Assembly: GCA_959606905.1 (NCBI GenBank)
Contig: CAUHML010000004.1
Coordinates: 1 to 64,000, forward strand
Length of the DNA: 64,000 nucleotides
From: an uncultured Bacteroides sp.
Lineage (GTDB): Bacteria > Bacteroidota > Bacteroidia > Bacteroidales > Bacteroidaceae
Direction of reading: 5' to 3'
The translations under genes and the position numbers were made by a program. Below the pieces are notes generated by a model that ran no database searches, had not been told where the DNA came from, and worked only from the letters and a program-made list of their open reading frames with translations. The stretch's first letter is position 1, and each line of letters opens with the position of its first letter. Positions 1-9,299 of this stretch are shown here, in pieces.

Positions 1-54
1 TTGGCGTATACACGCTTTCCAGGCGTGCCTCTTCAACCACTCGAGCATCTCTCC
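1..54 (-). tRNA. tRNA-Ser (anticodon GGA), 3' part cut off by window edge
   Basis: Read on the minus strand, the sequence starts with the acceptor arm GGAGAGA followed by TG, then a D arm. A 5-bp anticodon stem CACGC/GCGTG (27-23 and 15-11) encloses the loop CTGGAAA (22-16), giving anticodon GGA at 20-18, which reads UCC/UCU serine codons. The bases at positions 10-1 begin the long variable arm typical of class II serine tRNAs. The rest of the variable arm and the T arm lie outside the window. Confidence 0.9.
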
Positions 55-80
55 CAATGGGTTTCCCGCATTTTCAGCTA

Positions 81-88
81 CAAATGTA
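81..88 (-). promoter_or_regulatory. -7 box of the tRNA-Ser promoter
   Basis: The minus strand reads TACATTTG, a match to the Bacteroidetes -7 consensus TAnnTTTG, 26 bp upstream of the tRNA 5' end. The -33 region is only weakly conserved (TTTATG near 105-110). Confidence 0.55.
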
Positions 89-174
89 TCCTTTTTTTTC
101 TTTTCATAAAGCATTATCCGTTTTTTATCTTGAATAAATACTGCAAATTAATATAATTTAAAACCTTTCGGAGC

Positions 175-951
175 TTATTTGCGGATTACAAACACTTTTA
201 GCGCGTTTTCGGTAGTGACTTGTGCAACGTACTCCGGATTCATCTGATAAATCTCAGCTATTTTCAGAAAGGTGTCCCGCACATTGGCGCTCTCATTCCT
301 TTTTCCGCGATTCGGGACGGGAGTCAGATAGGGGGAATCGGTTTCGAGCACAATACGCTCCAAGGGAACTGTCCGCAAAGTGTCCGGCAAAGTTGACTTT
401 TTAAAAGTGACCACTCCGTTAATACCCAGCATAAACCCTTCAAACTCCAACAACTTCGCCGCCTCATCGGGCGTCCCGGTGAAACTATGAAAAATACCGG
501 TCAATGGGGTGTTTTTATAGGTTTTCATTACCTTATATATATAATCGAACGCCTCCCTGGAATGAATAACAATAGGAAAATTATATTCAAGCGCCCACTC
601 GATCTGCTTTTCAAGGACAAACAGTTGCTCGTTCAGGAAGGTTTTATCCCAATAAAGGTCCAGTCCTATTTCGCCGATTGCCACGAAGTTGTTCGGGGCC
701 GACAGACGTTCACGTACAATTGCCAGTTCCCGCTCGTACGTCTCGTTGACCGAAGTCGGATGCAGACCGATCATCGGATAACAAAGGTCCGGATAATCGG
801 CGCAGACAGACAACATTGGTTCGATTGTCATACTGTCAATATTGGGCATGAAAATACGGGAAACGCCTGCTTTCCGTGCACGTTCCATTACCTGTGGCAA
901 ATCTTCGGAAAATTCTTCTAAAAAAAGATGAGAATGGGTATCTATCAGCAT
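175..951 (-). CDS. TatD family metal-dependent hydrolase
   Basis: A TatD-type TIM-barrel hydrolase of 258 aa, normal for the family. The metal ligands are visible: HxH at residues 6 and 8, Glu94 in a GEIGLD motif, His130, His155 in FHSFTG, and Asp205 in ETDSPYLTP. Characterised members are cytoplasmic DNases/exonucleases; the substrate of this paralogue cannot be told from sequence. It is the last gene of a unit with the hypothetical gene (7-bp overlap at 945-951) and the polyprenyl synthase upstream, so translation is probably coupled to the preceding gene. Confidence 0.93.
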   Translation of the reverse strand: MLIDTHSHLFLEEFSEDLPQVMERARKAGVSRIFMPNIDSMTIEPMLSVCADYPDLCYPMIGLHPTSVNETYERELAIVRERLSAPNNFVAIGEIGLDLYWDKTFLNEQLFVLEKQIEWALEYNFPIVIHSREAFDYIYKVMKTYKNTPLTGIFHSFTGTPDEAAKLLEFEGFMLGINGVVTFKKSTLPDTLRTVPLERIVLETDSPYLTPVPNRGKRNESANVRDTFLKIAEIYQMNPEYVAQVTTENALKVFVIRK

Positions 952-1670
952 GTCAGTTCGTTTTCTTCTTTTACTTTTTCGCTGGAACGGTAATAATAGA
1001 TCAATCCGTAATCACGGCATTTATCCAGTCGGACTTCATTCGGAGTGACGTCCTGATATTTAGTTTCCACCTGATTCCAGATGTCCAGAATTAATTCGTC
1101 GGCACGACCACGCATGGAAGCGAGTTCTTCCAAGCTGCGATTGGTTAGTGCCTGAAGGTTTTTCTGCCGTTCATAGCTGTCAAGGAAGATGTCGTAATGC
1201 ACTTTCACGCGCGCAATGGTCGGATTGTAAATGGGTATGCCACCTTGGGCAGTCCGTTGCTGTTCGCCTTCGATTATTTTCTTTCCCCACTCCACCAAAG
1301 CGGCTTCGCTCAAGAGGTCGGGCACTACATTCGCTTCGGGCAACCCGTACATATTTTTATGCGATGTTTTAATTTCATCCCGCAGTACAGCCAGGTTGAG
1401 TACCTGAATAAAGTGGGAAATATACAGACGGGCCGTTTTTACATTAGCCTGATGTTTGCGGCTGGCCTTCGCCTGATTGTCATAACACTGTGTATAGTAA
1501 ATCTGCGCCGCTTCAAACCTTTGCAGGAAATTGCGTGCTTCGAACAATGTTTTCAATGAAATAGCCAAATCACGGACACTATACAAATCGCCCTTTTCGA
1601 CCGCTGCTTTCAGCGCCCGAACTCTGGCTTGGTCTGTATTTGGTAGTCTTCTATATGGCATATTATTCAA
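945..1670 (-). CDS. conserved hypothetical protein (Bacteroidales)
   Basis: A 241-residue soluble protein that I cannot assign to a named family. It has no signal peptide or membrane segment. It is rich in charged and helical residues, with stretches reminiscent of helical repeat proteins, and opens with a basic N-terminus. It sits 8 bp downstream of the polyprenyl synthase and overlaps tatD by 7 bp, so the three are likely co-transcribed. Position alone does not show a role in isoprenoid or DNA metabolism. Confidence 0.8.
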   Translation of the reverse strand: MNNMPYRRLPNTDQARVRALKAAVEKGDLYSVRDLAISLKTLFEARNFLQRFEAAQIYYTQCYDNQAKASRKHQANVKTARLYISHFIQVLNLAVLRDEIKTSHKNMYGLPEANVVPDLLSEAALVEWGKKIIEGEQQRTAQGGIPIYNPTIARVKVHYDIFLDSYERQKNLQALTNRSLEELASMRGRADELILDIWNQVETKYQDVTPNEVRLDKCRDYGLIYYYRSSEKVKEENELTC

Positions 1671-1678
1671 GAACTTAG

Positions 1679-2653
1679 CTACATTTCACGGTACATCAAC
1701 AGCTTCACCAGGTTCTTTAATTCTTTTTTCCGTTCCTCGGCTACGGCAACTGCTGCCAGACTTTCCATAGCACTTGTGTAGTATTCACGCATTTTATTTT
1801 CGCAAACATTACGTATATCCAACTGATTATACAGTCCGGTCACCGCTTCTATTTTTTCGGCAGGCTGACAATCGTCCGCATTCAGCCAACGGTCCAATTC
1901 TTCCCGTTGCTTTTCGTCCGCGCGGTTCAAAGCTTTTATCAACATATACGTCTTTTTGTTGCAAAGAATATCTCCGCCTATTTTCTTCCCGAACACTTCC
2001 GGGTCACCATAGACATCAAGCAAATCATCCTGCAACTGGAATGCAACTCCTATCTGCATACCAAAATTATATAGATTTTCAGCATCTTCGGCAGTCGCTC
2101 CTGCCAGAATTGCACCAATCTTCAAACTGCCGGCAAGCAACACGGCCGTTTTGAGGCGTATCATTTCGATATATTCGTCTTCCGTGACGTTATCACGAGA
2201 CTCAAATTCCATATCCAGCTGTTGCCCCTCACAAATCTCCAATGTAGTCAGACCGAATAATTCCATGACCTCCTTCAAGTGCTCCGACGGAGCAGCCGTC
2301 ATCAGGCGGAATGCCAGAATAAGCATGGCGTCTCCCGACAGAATAGCGGTATTATCATTCCATACTTTATGCACGGTCGGTTTTCCCCGGCGCATATCTG
2401 AGCGGTCCATTAAATCATCATGTAACAAAGTGTGATTATGATATACTTCAATGGCAGCGGCAGGGTCATATATAGAAGCAACATCCTCCCGATACAGGTT
2501 ATATGCCATCAACATTAATACTGGTCGTATCCGCTTCCCTCCCAGTGAAAGGATGTATTCAATCGGTTCATAAAGTCCTTTCGGTTCCCGGGTAAACTGA
2601 ATTTCAGAAATATAATTATTTATCTTATCGAGTAGTTGAGAAGCTGTAAACAT
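1679..2653 (-). CDS. Polyprenyl synthetase family protein (trans-prenyl diphosphate synthase)
   Basis: Condenses isopentenyl diphosphate with allylic diphosphates to make linear prenyl diphosphates for quinone or cell-wall carriers. The 324-aa protein has the GGKRIRP diphosphate-binding motif (38-44) and both aspartate-rich motifs, DDLMD at 79-83 followed by RRGKPTVH, and DDLLD at 209-213. Chain length (C15, C20 or longer) cannot be assigned from these motifs. ispH, which supplies its substrates, is 1.7 kb away on the other strand. No clear -7 box lies between this gene and tonB, so it may depend partly on read-through past the tonB terminator. Confidence 0.92.
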   Translation of the reverse strand: MFTASQLLDKINNYISEIQFTREPKGLYEPIEYILSLGGKRIRPVLMLMAYNLYREDVASIYDPAAAIEVYHNHTLLHDDLMDRSDMRRGKPTVHKVWNDNTAILSGDAMLILAFRLMTAAPSEHLKEVMELFGLTTLEICEGQQLDMEFESRDNVTEDEYIEMIRLKTAVLLAGSLKIGAILAGATAEDAENLYNFGMQIGVAFQLQDDLLDVYGDPEVFGKKIGGDILCNKKTYMLIKALNRADEKQREELDRWLNADDCQPAEKIEAVTGLYNQLDIRNVCENKMREYYTSAMESLAAVAVAEERKKELKNLVKLLMYREM

Positions 2654-2680
2654 GATGAATTAGAAAGATTAATGAATAAA

Positions 2681-2705
2681 AAGAGGCTGCCGAAAGCAGC
2701 CTCTT
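2681..2705 (-). terminator. Intrinsic terminator after tonB
   Basis: Perfect 10-bp stem AAGAGGCTGC/GCAGCCTCTT around a 5-nt loop. On the minus strand the stem is followed by a run of five T and then ATT, as expected for rho-independent termination of tonB. Confidence 0.85.
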
Positions 2706-2724
2706 AATTTATAGTGTATACAAA

Positions 2725-3408
2725 TTACTGCAATCTGAACATTACAGGAACCGTAAATTTAACACGTACCGGTTTTCCACGCTGCATACCAGGTTTCCAT
2801 TTCGGCATGGTGTTAATCACGCGGAGAGCTTCTTTATCCAGATACGGGTCAACGCTACGTACCACTTTCGCATCTACGATACTACCGTCTCTGTTGACAA
2901 CGAACTGTACGATTACACGTCCTTGAGTTCCGTTTTCCTGTGCGATAGTAGGATATTTGATGTTCTTAGCCAAATACTGCATCAAAGCTGCTTGTCCGCC
3001 AGGGAAGTCCGGCATGTTCTCTACAACTTCAAAGATAGTCTGTTCTTCCGGCTCTTCTTCAACAACCTGTACCGGTACATATTTTACTTCTACCGGAGCA
3101 GCATTATCTTCATTGATAATGGTTGTTGTTTCATCAATTTCGGCTTTATCGTCGACGATCTCCAGCAATTCAGCCACTTTCGGAGCTTCAGGTGGTGGTG
3201 GAGCCTGTTGTTCAGGAGTTTCGGTAATAGGAATGATTTCCTCTTCAAACACAAGGTCAGCTACTGCCTGGCTTGTATCAATCTTCACGTCACGCTGGGT
3301 CCATTCGAACGCCACGAACATGAAAGCTAATACTACCACGTAACCAACGAGCAACCATGTAGACTTTCTGCCTTCCAGGTCGGCTTTGGGTGATTTTTTA
3401 ACTTCCAT
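2725..3408 (-). CDS. tonB: Energy transducer TonB
   Basis: Transmits proton-motive force from the ExbBD motor to outer-membrane TonB-dependent receptors. The 227-aa protein has a cytoplasmic N-terminus, one membrane segment at about 18-36, a Pro/Glu-rich periplasmic spacer (PPPPEAP region) and a C-terminal TonB_C domain that includes NIKYPTIAQENGTQGRVIV and the WKPG motif. No exbB/exbD genes are adjacent. It may serve any of the receptors in this window. It has its own -7 box upstream and a terminator downstream, so it looks monocistronic. Confidence 0.94.
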   Translation of the reverse strand: MEVKKSPKADLEGRKSTWLLVGYVVVLAFMFVAFEWTQRDVKIDTSQAVADLVFEEEIIPITETPEQQAPPPPEAPKVAELLEIVDDKAEIDETTTIINEDNAAPVEVKYVPVQVVEEEPEEQTIFEVVENMPDFPGGQAALMQYLAKNIKYPTIAQENGTQGRVIVQFVVNRDGSIVDAKVVRSVDPYLDKEALRVINTMPKWKPGMQRGKPVRVKFTVPVMFRLQ

Positions 3409-3463
3409 AAAAATAATTAATATAATGATTAATAAAAAAAGTGTCTATCTATGTGTCTCTGGG

Positions 3464-3471
3464 CAAATATA
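3464..3471 (-). promoter_or_regulatory. tonB promoter -7 box
   Basis: The minus strand reads TATATTTG (TAnnTTTG), 56 bp upstream of the tonB start. No convincing -33 TTTG is seen. Confidence 0.6.
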
Positions 3472-3597
3472 GTACATTTTCAGATAACCCTTCTTCTCTC
3501 CTCCTCTTTTTATCCGACTTTTTAACTTTTTTAATTCTTTCAGACTTATTCCACTGCTTTTATAGGGGAAACGCATGGCTGATTTTCAAAATAAACG

Positions 3598-3605
3598 TAT
3601 CTTTG
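3598..3605 (+). promoter_or_regulatory. cmk promoter -7 box
   Basis: TATCTTTG matches TAnnTTTG and lies 25 bp before the ATG at 3630. It argues that the longer in-frame extension back to 3441 is not translated. Confidence 0.65.
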
Positions 3606-3629
3606 GCGGACAAATCAGATGAACTGAAT

Positions 3630-4313
3630 ATGAAAAAGATAACAATAGCAATTGACGGCTTTTCCTCTTGCGGGAAAAGTACTATGGCAAAGGATTTAGC
3701 GCGTGAAGTGGGGTATATTTACATTGACAGCGGGGCCATGTATCGCGCGGTTACCTTATACAGCATAGAGAATGGTATTTTCGACGGCGACATCATCGAT
3801 ACGGAGAAACTGAAAAAAGAAATCGGGAATATTCATATCTCTTTCCGACTGAACAAGGAAGGACGCCCCGAAACCTATCTCAACGATGTTAATGTGGAAG
3901 ATAAGATACGCTCGATGAGCGTGTCTTCCAAGGTCAGTCCGATCAGTGCACTCGACTTTGTACGCAAAGAAATGGTAGCCCAACAGCAGTCTATGGGAGC
4001 TAAAAAAGGAATTGTAATGGACGGACGCGATATCGGAACAACAGTTTTCCCAAATGCCGAACTGAAAATATTCGTGACAGCTACGCCGGAAATCCGTGCC
4101 CGGCGCCGCTATGACGAACTGAAAGCGAAAGGACAGGAAGCCAGTTTCGACGAAATTCTGGAGAATGTGAAACAACGGGATTACATCGACCAGCACCGTG
4201 ATGTCAGTCCGTTACGCAAAGCGGATGACGCCTTGCTGCTGGATAATACGAATCTGACCATTGCACAACAGAAAGAATGGCTGTTTGATCAATTTAATAA
4301 AGTTACCAACTAG
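3630..4313 (+). CDS. cmk: Cytidylate kinase
   Basis: Phosphorylates CMP/dCMP to the diphosphate with ATP. The product is 227 aa, the usual length. It has a P-loop GFSSCGKST (10-18), the [10 protein letters not shown] motif, [10 protein letters not shown] and the RRRYDEL lid region. The reading frame is open back to 3441, but the -7 box at 3598-3605 and the homologous N-terminus ([10 protein letters not shown]) place the start at 3630. ispH follows 41 bp downstream with no promoter between them, so the two probably form one operon. Confidence 0.95.
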   Translation: MKKITIAIDGFSSCGKSTMAKDLAREVGYIYIDSGAMYRAVTLYSIENGIFDGDIIDTEKLKKEIGNIHISFRLNKEGRPETYLNDVNVEDKIRSMSVSSKVSPISALDFVRKEMVAQQQSMGAKKGIVMDGRDIGTTVFPNAELKIFVTATPEIRARRRYDELKAKGQEASFDEILENVKQRDYIDQHRDVSPLRKADDALLLDNTNLTIAQQKEWLFDQFNKVTN

Positions 4314-4354
4314 TTTTCAGTAGGAAGCCCCTTATCACTCTCAAATAAAATTTT

Positions 4355-5221
4355 ATGATTAAAGTAGAAATAGACGAAGGTTCCGGATTCTGTTTCGGTG
4401 TGGTGACGGCCATTCACAAAGCAGAGGAGGAACTGGCAAAGGGTGAAACGCTCTATTGCCTTGGAGATATCGTACACAACAGCCGGGAGGTAGACAGGCT
4501 GAAAACAATGGGACTAATCACTATTAACCGCGAGGAATTCAAAAAGTTACGGAATGCCAAGGTGTTGCTTCGCGCACATGGGGAACCGCCGGAGACTTAC
4601 ATTATTGCCCGCGAAAACAATATAGAAATTATTGATGCAACTTGCCCGGTAGTGCTCAGATTACAGAAACGGATCAAACAGGAATTTCTGGAAAACGAAC
4701 ATCCGGAGAAACAAATCGTCATATACGGCAAAACGGGTCATGCCGAAGTGTTGGGGCTGGTAGGACAGACGGACGGAAAAGCGATCGTCATCGAAAAAGC
4801 GGAAGAAGCGAAAAAACTGGATTTGAGTAAGAGTATCCGGCTTTTTTCCCAGACCACGAAGTCATTGGATGAGTTTCAGGAAATTGTAGAATACATCAAA
4901 CAGAACATTTCGCCGGAAGCCACTTTTGAATATTATGACACGATCTGTCGCCAGGTTGCCAACCGTATGCCCAAGCTACGGGAGTTTGCAGCGTCGCACG
5001 ATTTGATATTTTTCGTCAGTGGCAAGAAAAGTTCGAACGGAAAAATGCTGTTTGAAGAATGTTTGAAGGTAAACCCCAACTCTCATCTGATAGATAATGA
5101 GGAGGAGATTGATCCTTCGCTCATTCAAAATGTAACATCTATCGGGGTGTGTGGAGCAACTTCTACTCCCAAATGGTTAATGGAGAAAATATACAAACAC
5201 ATTCAAGCATTAATATCTTAG
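4355..5221 (+). CDS. ispH: 4-hydroxy-3-methylbut-2-enyl diphosphate reductase
   Basis: Last step of the MEP isoprenoid pathway, giving IPP and DMAPP. The 288-aa protein carries the three iron-sulfur cysteines expected: Cys13 (GFCFGV), Cys96 (DATCPVV) and Cys197 (DTICRQVANR). The RAHGEPP and GKTGHAE motifs are also present. Probably co-transcribed with cmk. The product feeds the prenyl synthase encoded on the opposite strand. Confidence 0.96.
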   Translation: MIKVEIDEGSGFCFGVVTAIHKAEEELAKGETLYCLGDIVHNSREVDRLKTMGLITINREEFKKLRNAKVLLRAHGEPPETYIIARENNIEIIDATCPVVLRLQKRIKQEFLENEHPEKQIVIYGKTGHAEVLGLVGQTDGKAIVIEKAEEAKKLDLSKSIRLFSQTTKSLDEFQEIVEYIKQNISPEATFEYYDTICRQVANRMPKLREFAASHDLIFFVSGKKSSNGKMLFEECLKVNPNSHLIDNEEEIDPSLIQNVTSIGVCGATSTPKWLMEKIYKHIQALIS

Positions 5222-5399
5222 TTTTTAATCAGAAGCAATCCGAAGAAGAAGATTTTAGAGAGCGACAATGTGTCAATATTCTTACAGTTTTCTTGCCACA
5301 AAAGAATAAAAAGAAAGTAAGAAAGACCAATTTGAGTATTTTTAATGTTTTCTTCACATGAAAAAGAACTTCCGGAACATCGCTTTCAACTTTTTATTG

Positions 5400-5407
5400 T
5401 ACATTTG
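5400..5407 (+). promoter_or_regulatory. pfkA promoter -7 box
   Basis: TACATTTG matches TAnnTTTG, 24 bp before the pfkA ATG. The -33 element is not obvious. Confidence 0.6.
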
Positions 5408-5431
5408 CCACGTCAAACAAATATTTAAGTT

Positions 5432-6412
5432 ATGGGAACAGTTAAGTGTATCGGTATTTTGACTTCCGGAGGTGATGCTCCGGGGATGAACGCAGCTATC
5501 CGCGCAGTGACACGAGCAGCTATTTATAATGGATTACAAGTTAAAGGTATATACAGAGGATACAAAGGTCTGGTAACAGGCGAAATCAAAGAGTTCAAAA
5601 GTCAGAATGTAAGTAATATCATCCAACTGGGTGGAACGATTCTGAAAACAGCTCGTTGTAAGGAGTTTACTACTCCGGAAGGCCGCCAGTTGGCTTACGA
5701 TAATATGAAAAGAGAGGGCATCGATGCCTTGGTTATCATCGGTGGTGACGGTTCGCTGACAGGTGCCCGTATCTTTGCACAGGAATTTGATGTTCCGTGT
5801 ATCGGACTTCCGGGAACTATTGACAACGACCTCTACGGTACAGATACGACCATCGGATATGATACCGCATTGAATACGATTCTGGATGCAGTGGACAAAA
5901 TTCGCGACACAGCCACTTCACATGAGCGCCTGTTCTTCGTCGAAGTCATGGGACGTGATGCAGGTTTCCTCGCCTTGAACGGAGCAATTGCTTCAGGAGC
6001 AGAAGCTGCCATTATTCCGGAATTCAGTACGGAAGTAGACCAACTGGAAGAATTTATCAAGAACGGATTCCGCAAATCAAAGAACAGCAGTATCGTATTA
6101 GTGGCCGAAAGTGAACTGACCGGAGGTGCCATGCATTATGCTGAACGTGTAAAGAATGAATATCCGCAATACGATGTGCGCGTAACTATCTTGGGACACT
6201 TGCAGCGTGGTGGTAGCCCTACGGCTCATGACCGTATTCTGGCAAGCCGTCTGGGTGCGGCAGCGATCGACGCAATCATGGAGGACCAGCGCAACGTTAT
6301 GATCGGAATCGAACATGATGAAATCGTTTACGTGCCGTTCAGCAAGGCTATCAAGAACGACAAGCCTATTAAGAGAGATCTTGTCAATGTATTGAAAGAG
6401 CTTTCTATCTAA
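5432..6412 (+). CDS. pfkA: ATP-dependent 6-phosphofructokinase
   Basis: Phosphorylates fructose 6-phosphate in glycolysis. The 326-aa protein has the family signature GGDAPGMN (13-20), the GGDGSLTGA nucleotide site, the catalytic TIDND stretch, the MGRDAGF substrate motif and the [10 protein letters not shown] region. The Gly after GGDGS (rather than Lys) suits the ATP-dependent rather than the pyrophosphate-dependent type. It is monocistronic, with its own -7 box and a strong terminator shared with the convergent PepSY gene. Confidence 0.95.
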   Translation: MGTVKCIGILTSGGDAPGMNAAIRAVTRAAIYNGLQVKGIYRGYKGLVTGEIKEFKSQNVSNIIQLGGTILKTARCKEFTTPEGRQLAYDNMKREGIDALVIIGGDGSLTGARIFAQEFDVPCIGLPGTIDNDLYGTDTTIGYDTALNTILDAVDKIRDTATSHERLFFVEVMGRDAGFLALNGAIASGAEAAIIPEFSTEVDQLEEFIKNGFRKSKNSSIVLVAESELTGGAMHYAERVKNEYPQYDVRVTILGHLQRGGSPTAHDRILASRLGAAAIDAIMEDQRNVMIGIEHDEIVYVPFSKAIKNDKPIKRDLVNVLKELSI

Positions 6413-6455
6413 CTCATTCTTCTTAAAAATTCTTTTTTATATTAGTATAAGATAG

Positions 6456-6500
6456 AGAGCGGTGGACAATTGGTTTTTCCAATTCATCCACCGCTCTTTT
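6456..6500. terminator. Bidirectional terminator between pfkA and the PepSY gene
   Basis: Stem AGAGCGGTGGA/TCCACCGCTCT (6456-6466 and 6487-6497), extended inward by AATTGG/CCAATT with a short bulge. A T run follows on the plus strand; the minus side is A/T-rich. It separates convergent transcription units. Confidence 0.8.
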
Positions 6501-6535
6501 TATCATTCAATATCCAGACTTTTCGTATGGCCACT

Positions 6536-7768
6536 TTATGCTATTTTTCTCGCCTCAACGGAAGATAAAGAAATAGCTTTCTCACGTTTTCTCTTATTCA
6601 TAAGTTTTTTTACCCATAAATAATAACCGGTCAACGGCAATGAGGCACCAATCAAAGCAGCAATAAAGGTAAGAATCCGAGTCAACATTCCTCCCCAGTT
6701 GCCAACATGTACAGAGTAAATCCAACCACGAATTTTTCCTGATTTATCCTGATGTTGATAAAGATTTGTTTCTGTAAATTCACCATTATCAGTGTTGAAA
6801 GAATAACGGTCAGCTGCACGCTGATTTCCGAAACGGTTGAAAGAGACGCTCGCCGTACCGGAAGCAACACTGATTTGTTTATATTCCGGATTCTGGCGGC
6901 TTAGCTTATCGTAAACTTCTTGCCAATAGACGAAAGGTGAAGTGACAGAGTGTATATAATTGTGACCGTTTTCCGAATGTTCCTTATTCCCTTCTTTTCT
7001 TCCATCACGCAAAGCCAGCTCGGTATCTCCCTTTTGAGAACCACCTTTCCGCTCCTGCCCATAAGCAGCCCGTTGTTGCACTTCCACACCGAACACTTTA
7101 TAGAAAGCGGCCCGATACCACGGGAAAGACCATGTCAGCCCCGTCAACGACATAGCTAAAAGAAAGATTAAGGAATACATTCCTCCCGCTACGTGCAGAT
7201 CATACCAGAACCTCTTCCAACCTTTTTTTGTTGATATTTTCAGACTGTTCTTCAGTGTCTTACGTGTACGTGGCCACCAGATAGCAATTCCTGAAATCAG
7301 CACAAAAACGAATAATAGCGTGCTGACACCCACAATCATCTTTCCCCAAAAGATCCCTTCATTACCCGGATTCATACTATCCAGCAACCAACGGTGCATC
7401 CGAAACATAAACATAAAAAAGCCGCTACGCTCACTTTTCCCTTTTACTTCACCCGTATATTGGTCTACATATAATGACGCACGACGTGGTTTGGAAAGGT
7501 TAACCTGATAAGCACGCTCGGAATCGGAAGAAATGCTGACACTAGTCACAGAAACACTGTCGGGCAATGTAGCTGTCACCTTTTCAAGCAACTGTTCGAT
7601 AGGGAGTGGGACTTCTCCCACTGTTTCCACATAATAAAGTTCGTGGCGGAACAACTCATTCACCTCATCCTCGAATACCAACATAGCACCGGAAAAACAA
7701 ATAAGGGTGATTATCAATCCGAAAGGGACAGAAAGCCACAAATGTATCTTTTCAAATATTTTTTTCAT
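6536..7768 (-). CDS. xusC: PepSY-associated membrane protein, XusC-like
   Basis: Inner-membrane protein of 410 aa with the PepSY-TM architecture: an N-terminal membrane segment (about 10-35), a periplasmic PepSY region, a second segment near 165-190, a third near 220-245 with conserved His/Trp surroundings (SLTGLTWSFPWYRA), and a last segment near 370-392. In the B. thetaiotaomicron Xus system the equivalent protein is thought to reduce or release siderophore-bound iron. It is the third gene of the receptor/DUF4374/PepSY unit, but a hairpin lies between it and xusB, so its expression may be lower. The gene symbol rests on remembered synteny and family match. Confidence 0.85.
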   Translation of the reverse strand: MKKIFEKIHLWLSVPFGLIITLICFSGAMLVFEDEVNELFRHELYYVETVGEVPLPIEQLLEKVTATLPDSVSVTSVSISSDSERAYQVNLSKPRRASLYVDQYTGEVKGKSERSGFFMFMFRMHRWLLDSMNPGNEGIFWGKMIVGVSTLLFVFVLISGIAIWWPRTRKTLKNSLKISTKKGWKRFWYDLHVAGGMYSLIFLLAMSLTGLTWSFPWYRAAFYKVFGVEVQQRAAYGQERKGGSQKGDTELALRDGRKEGNKEHSENGHNYIHSVTSPFVYWQEVYDKLSRQNPEYKQISVASGTASVSFNRFGNQRAADRYSFNTDNGEFTETNLYQHQDKSGKIRGWIYSVHVGNWGGMLTRILTFIAALIGASLPLTGYYLWVKKLMNKRKREKAISLSSVEARKIA

Positions 7769-7797
7769 AATCTATTTATTACTACTATTTCTTGAAA

Positions 7798-7830
7798 AAG
7801 CCTGCAAAGCTTTCCGCTCGGCAGGCTTTC
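7798..7830 (-). terminator. Hairpin terminator between xusB and xusC
   Basis: Stem AAAGCCTGC/GCAGGCTTT (7798-7806 and 7822-7830). On the minus strand it is followed by TTTTTC. It lies after the xusB stop and before the xusC start, so it would end or attenuate transcription inside the apparent operon. Confidence 0.75.
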
Positions 7831-7867
7831 ATCTAAAAAGAACTATTTTCTATTTAACAGGTATTTG

Positions 7868-9277
<1,410 letters not shown>

Positions 9278-9299
9278 TTATACTAAAAACTTAATCTTA

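Noticed and set aside
3441..3629. 63-residue N-terminal extension of cytidylate kinase
   Set aside because: The -7 box at 3598-3605 and the family N-terminus place the start at 3630; the extension is hydrophobic and unlike Cmk.
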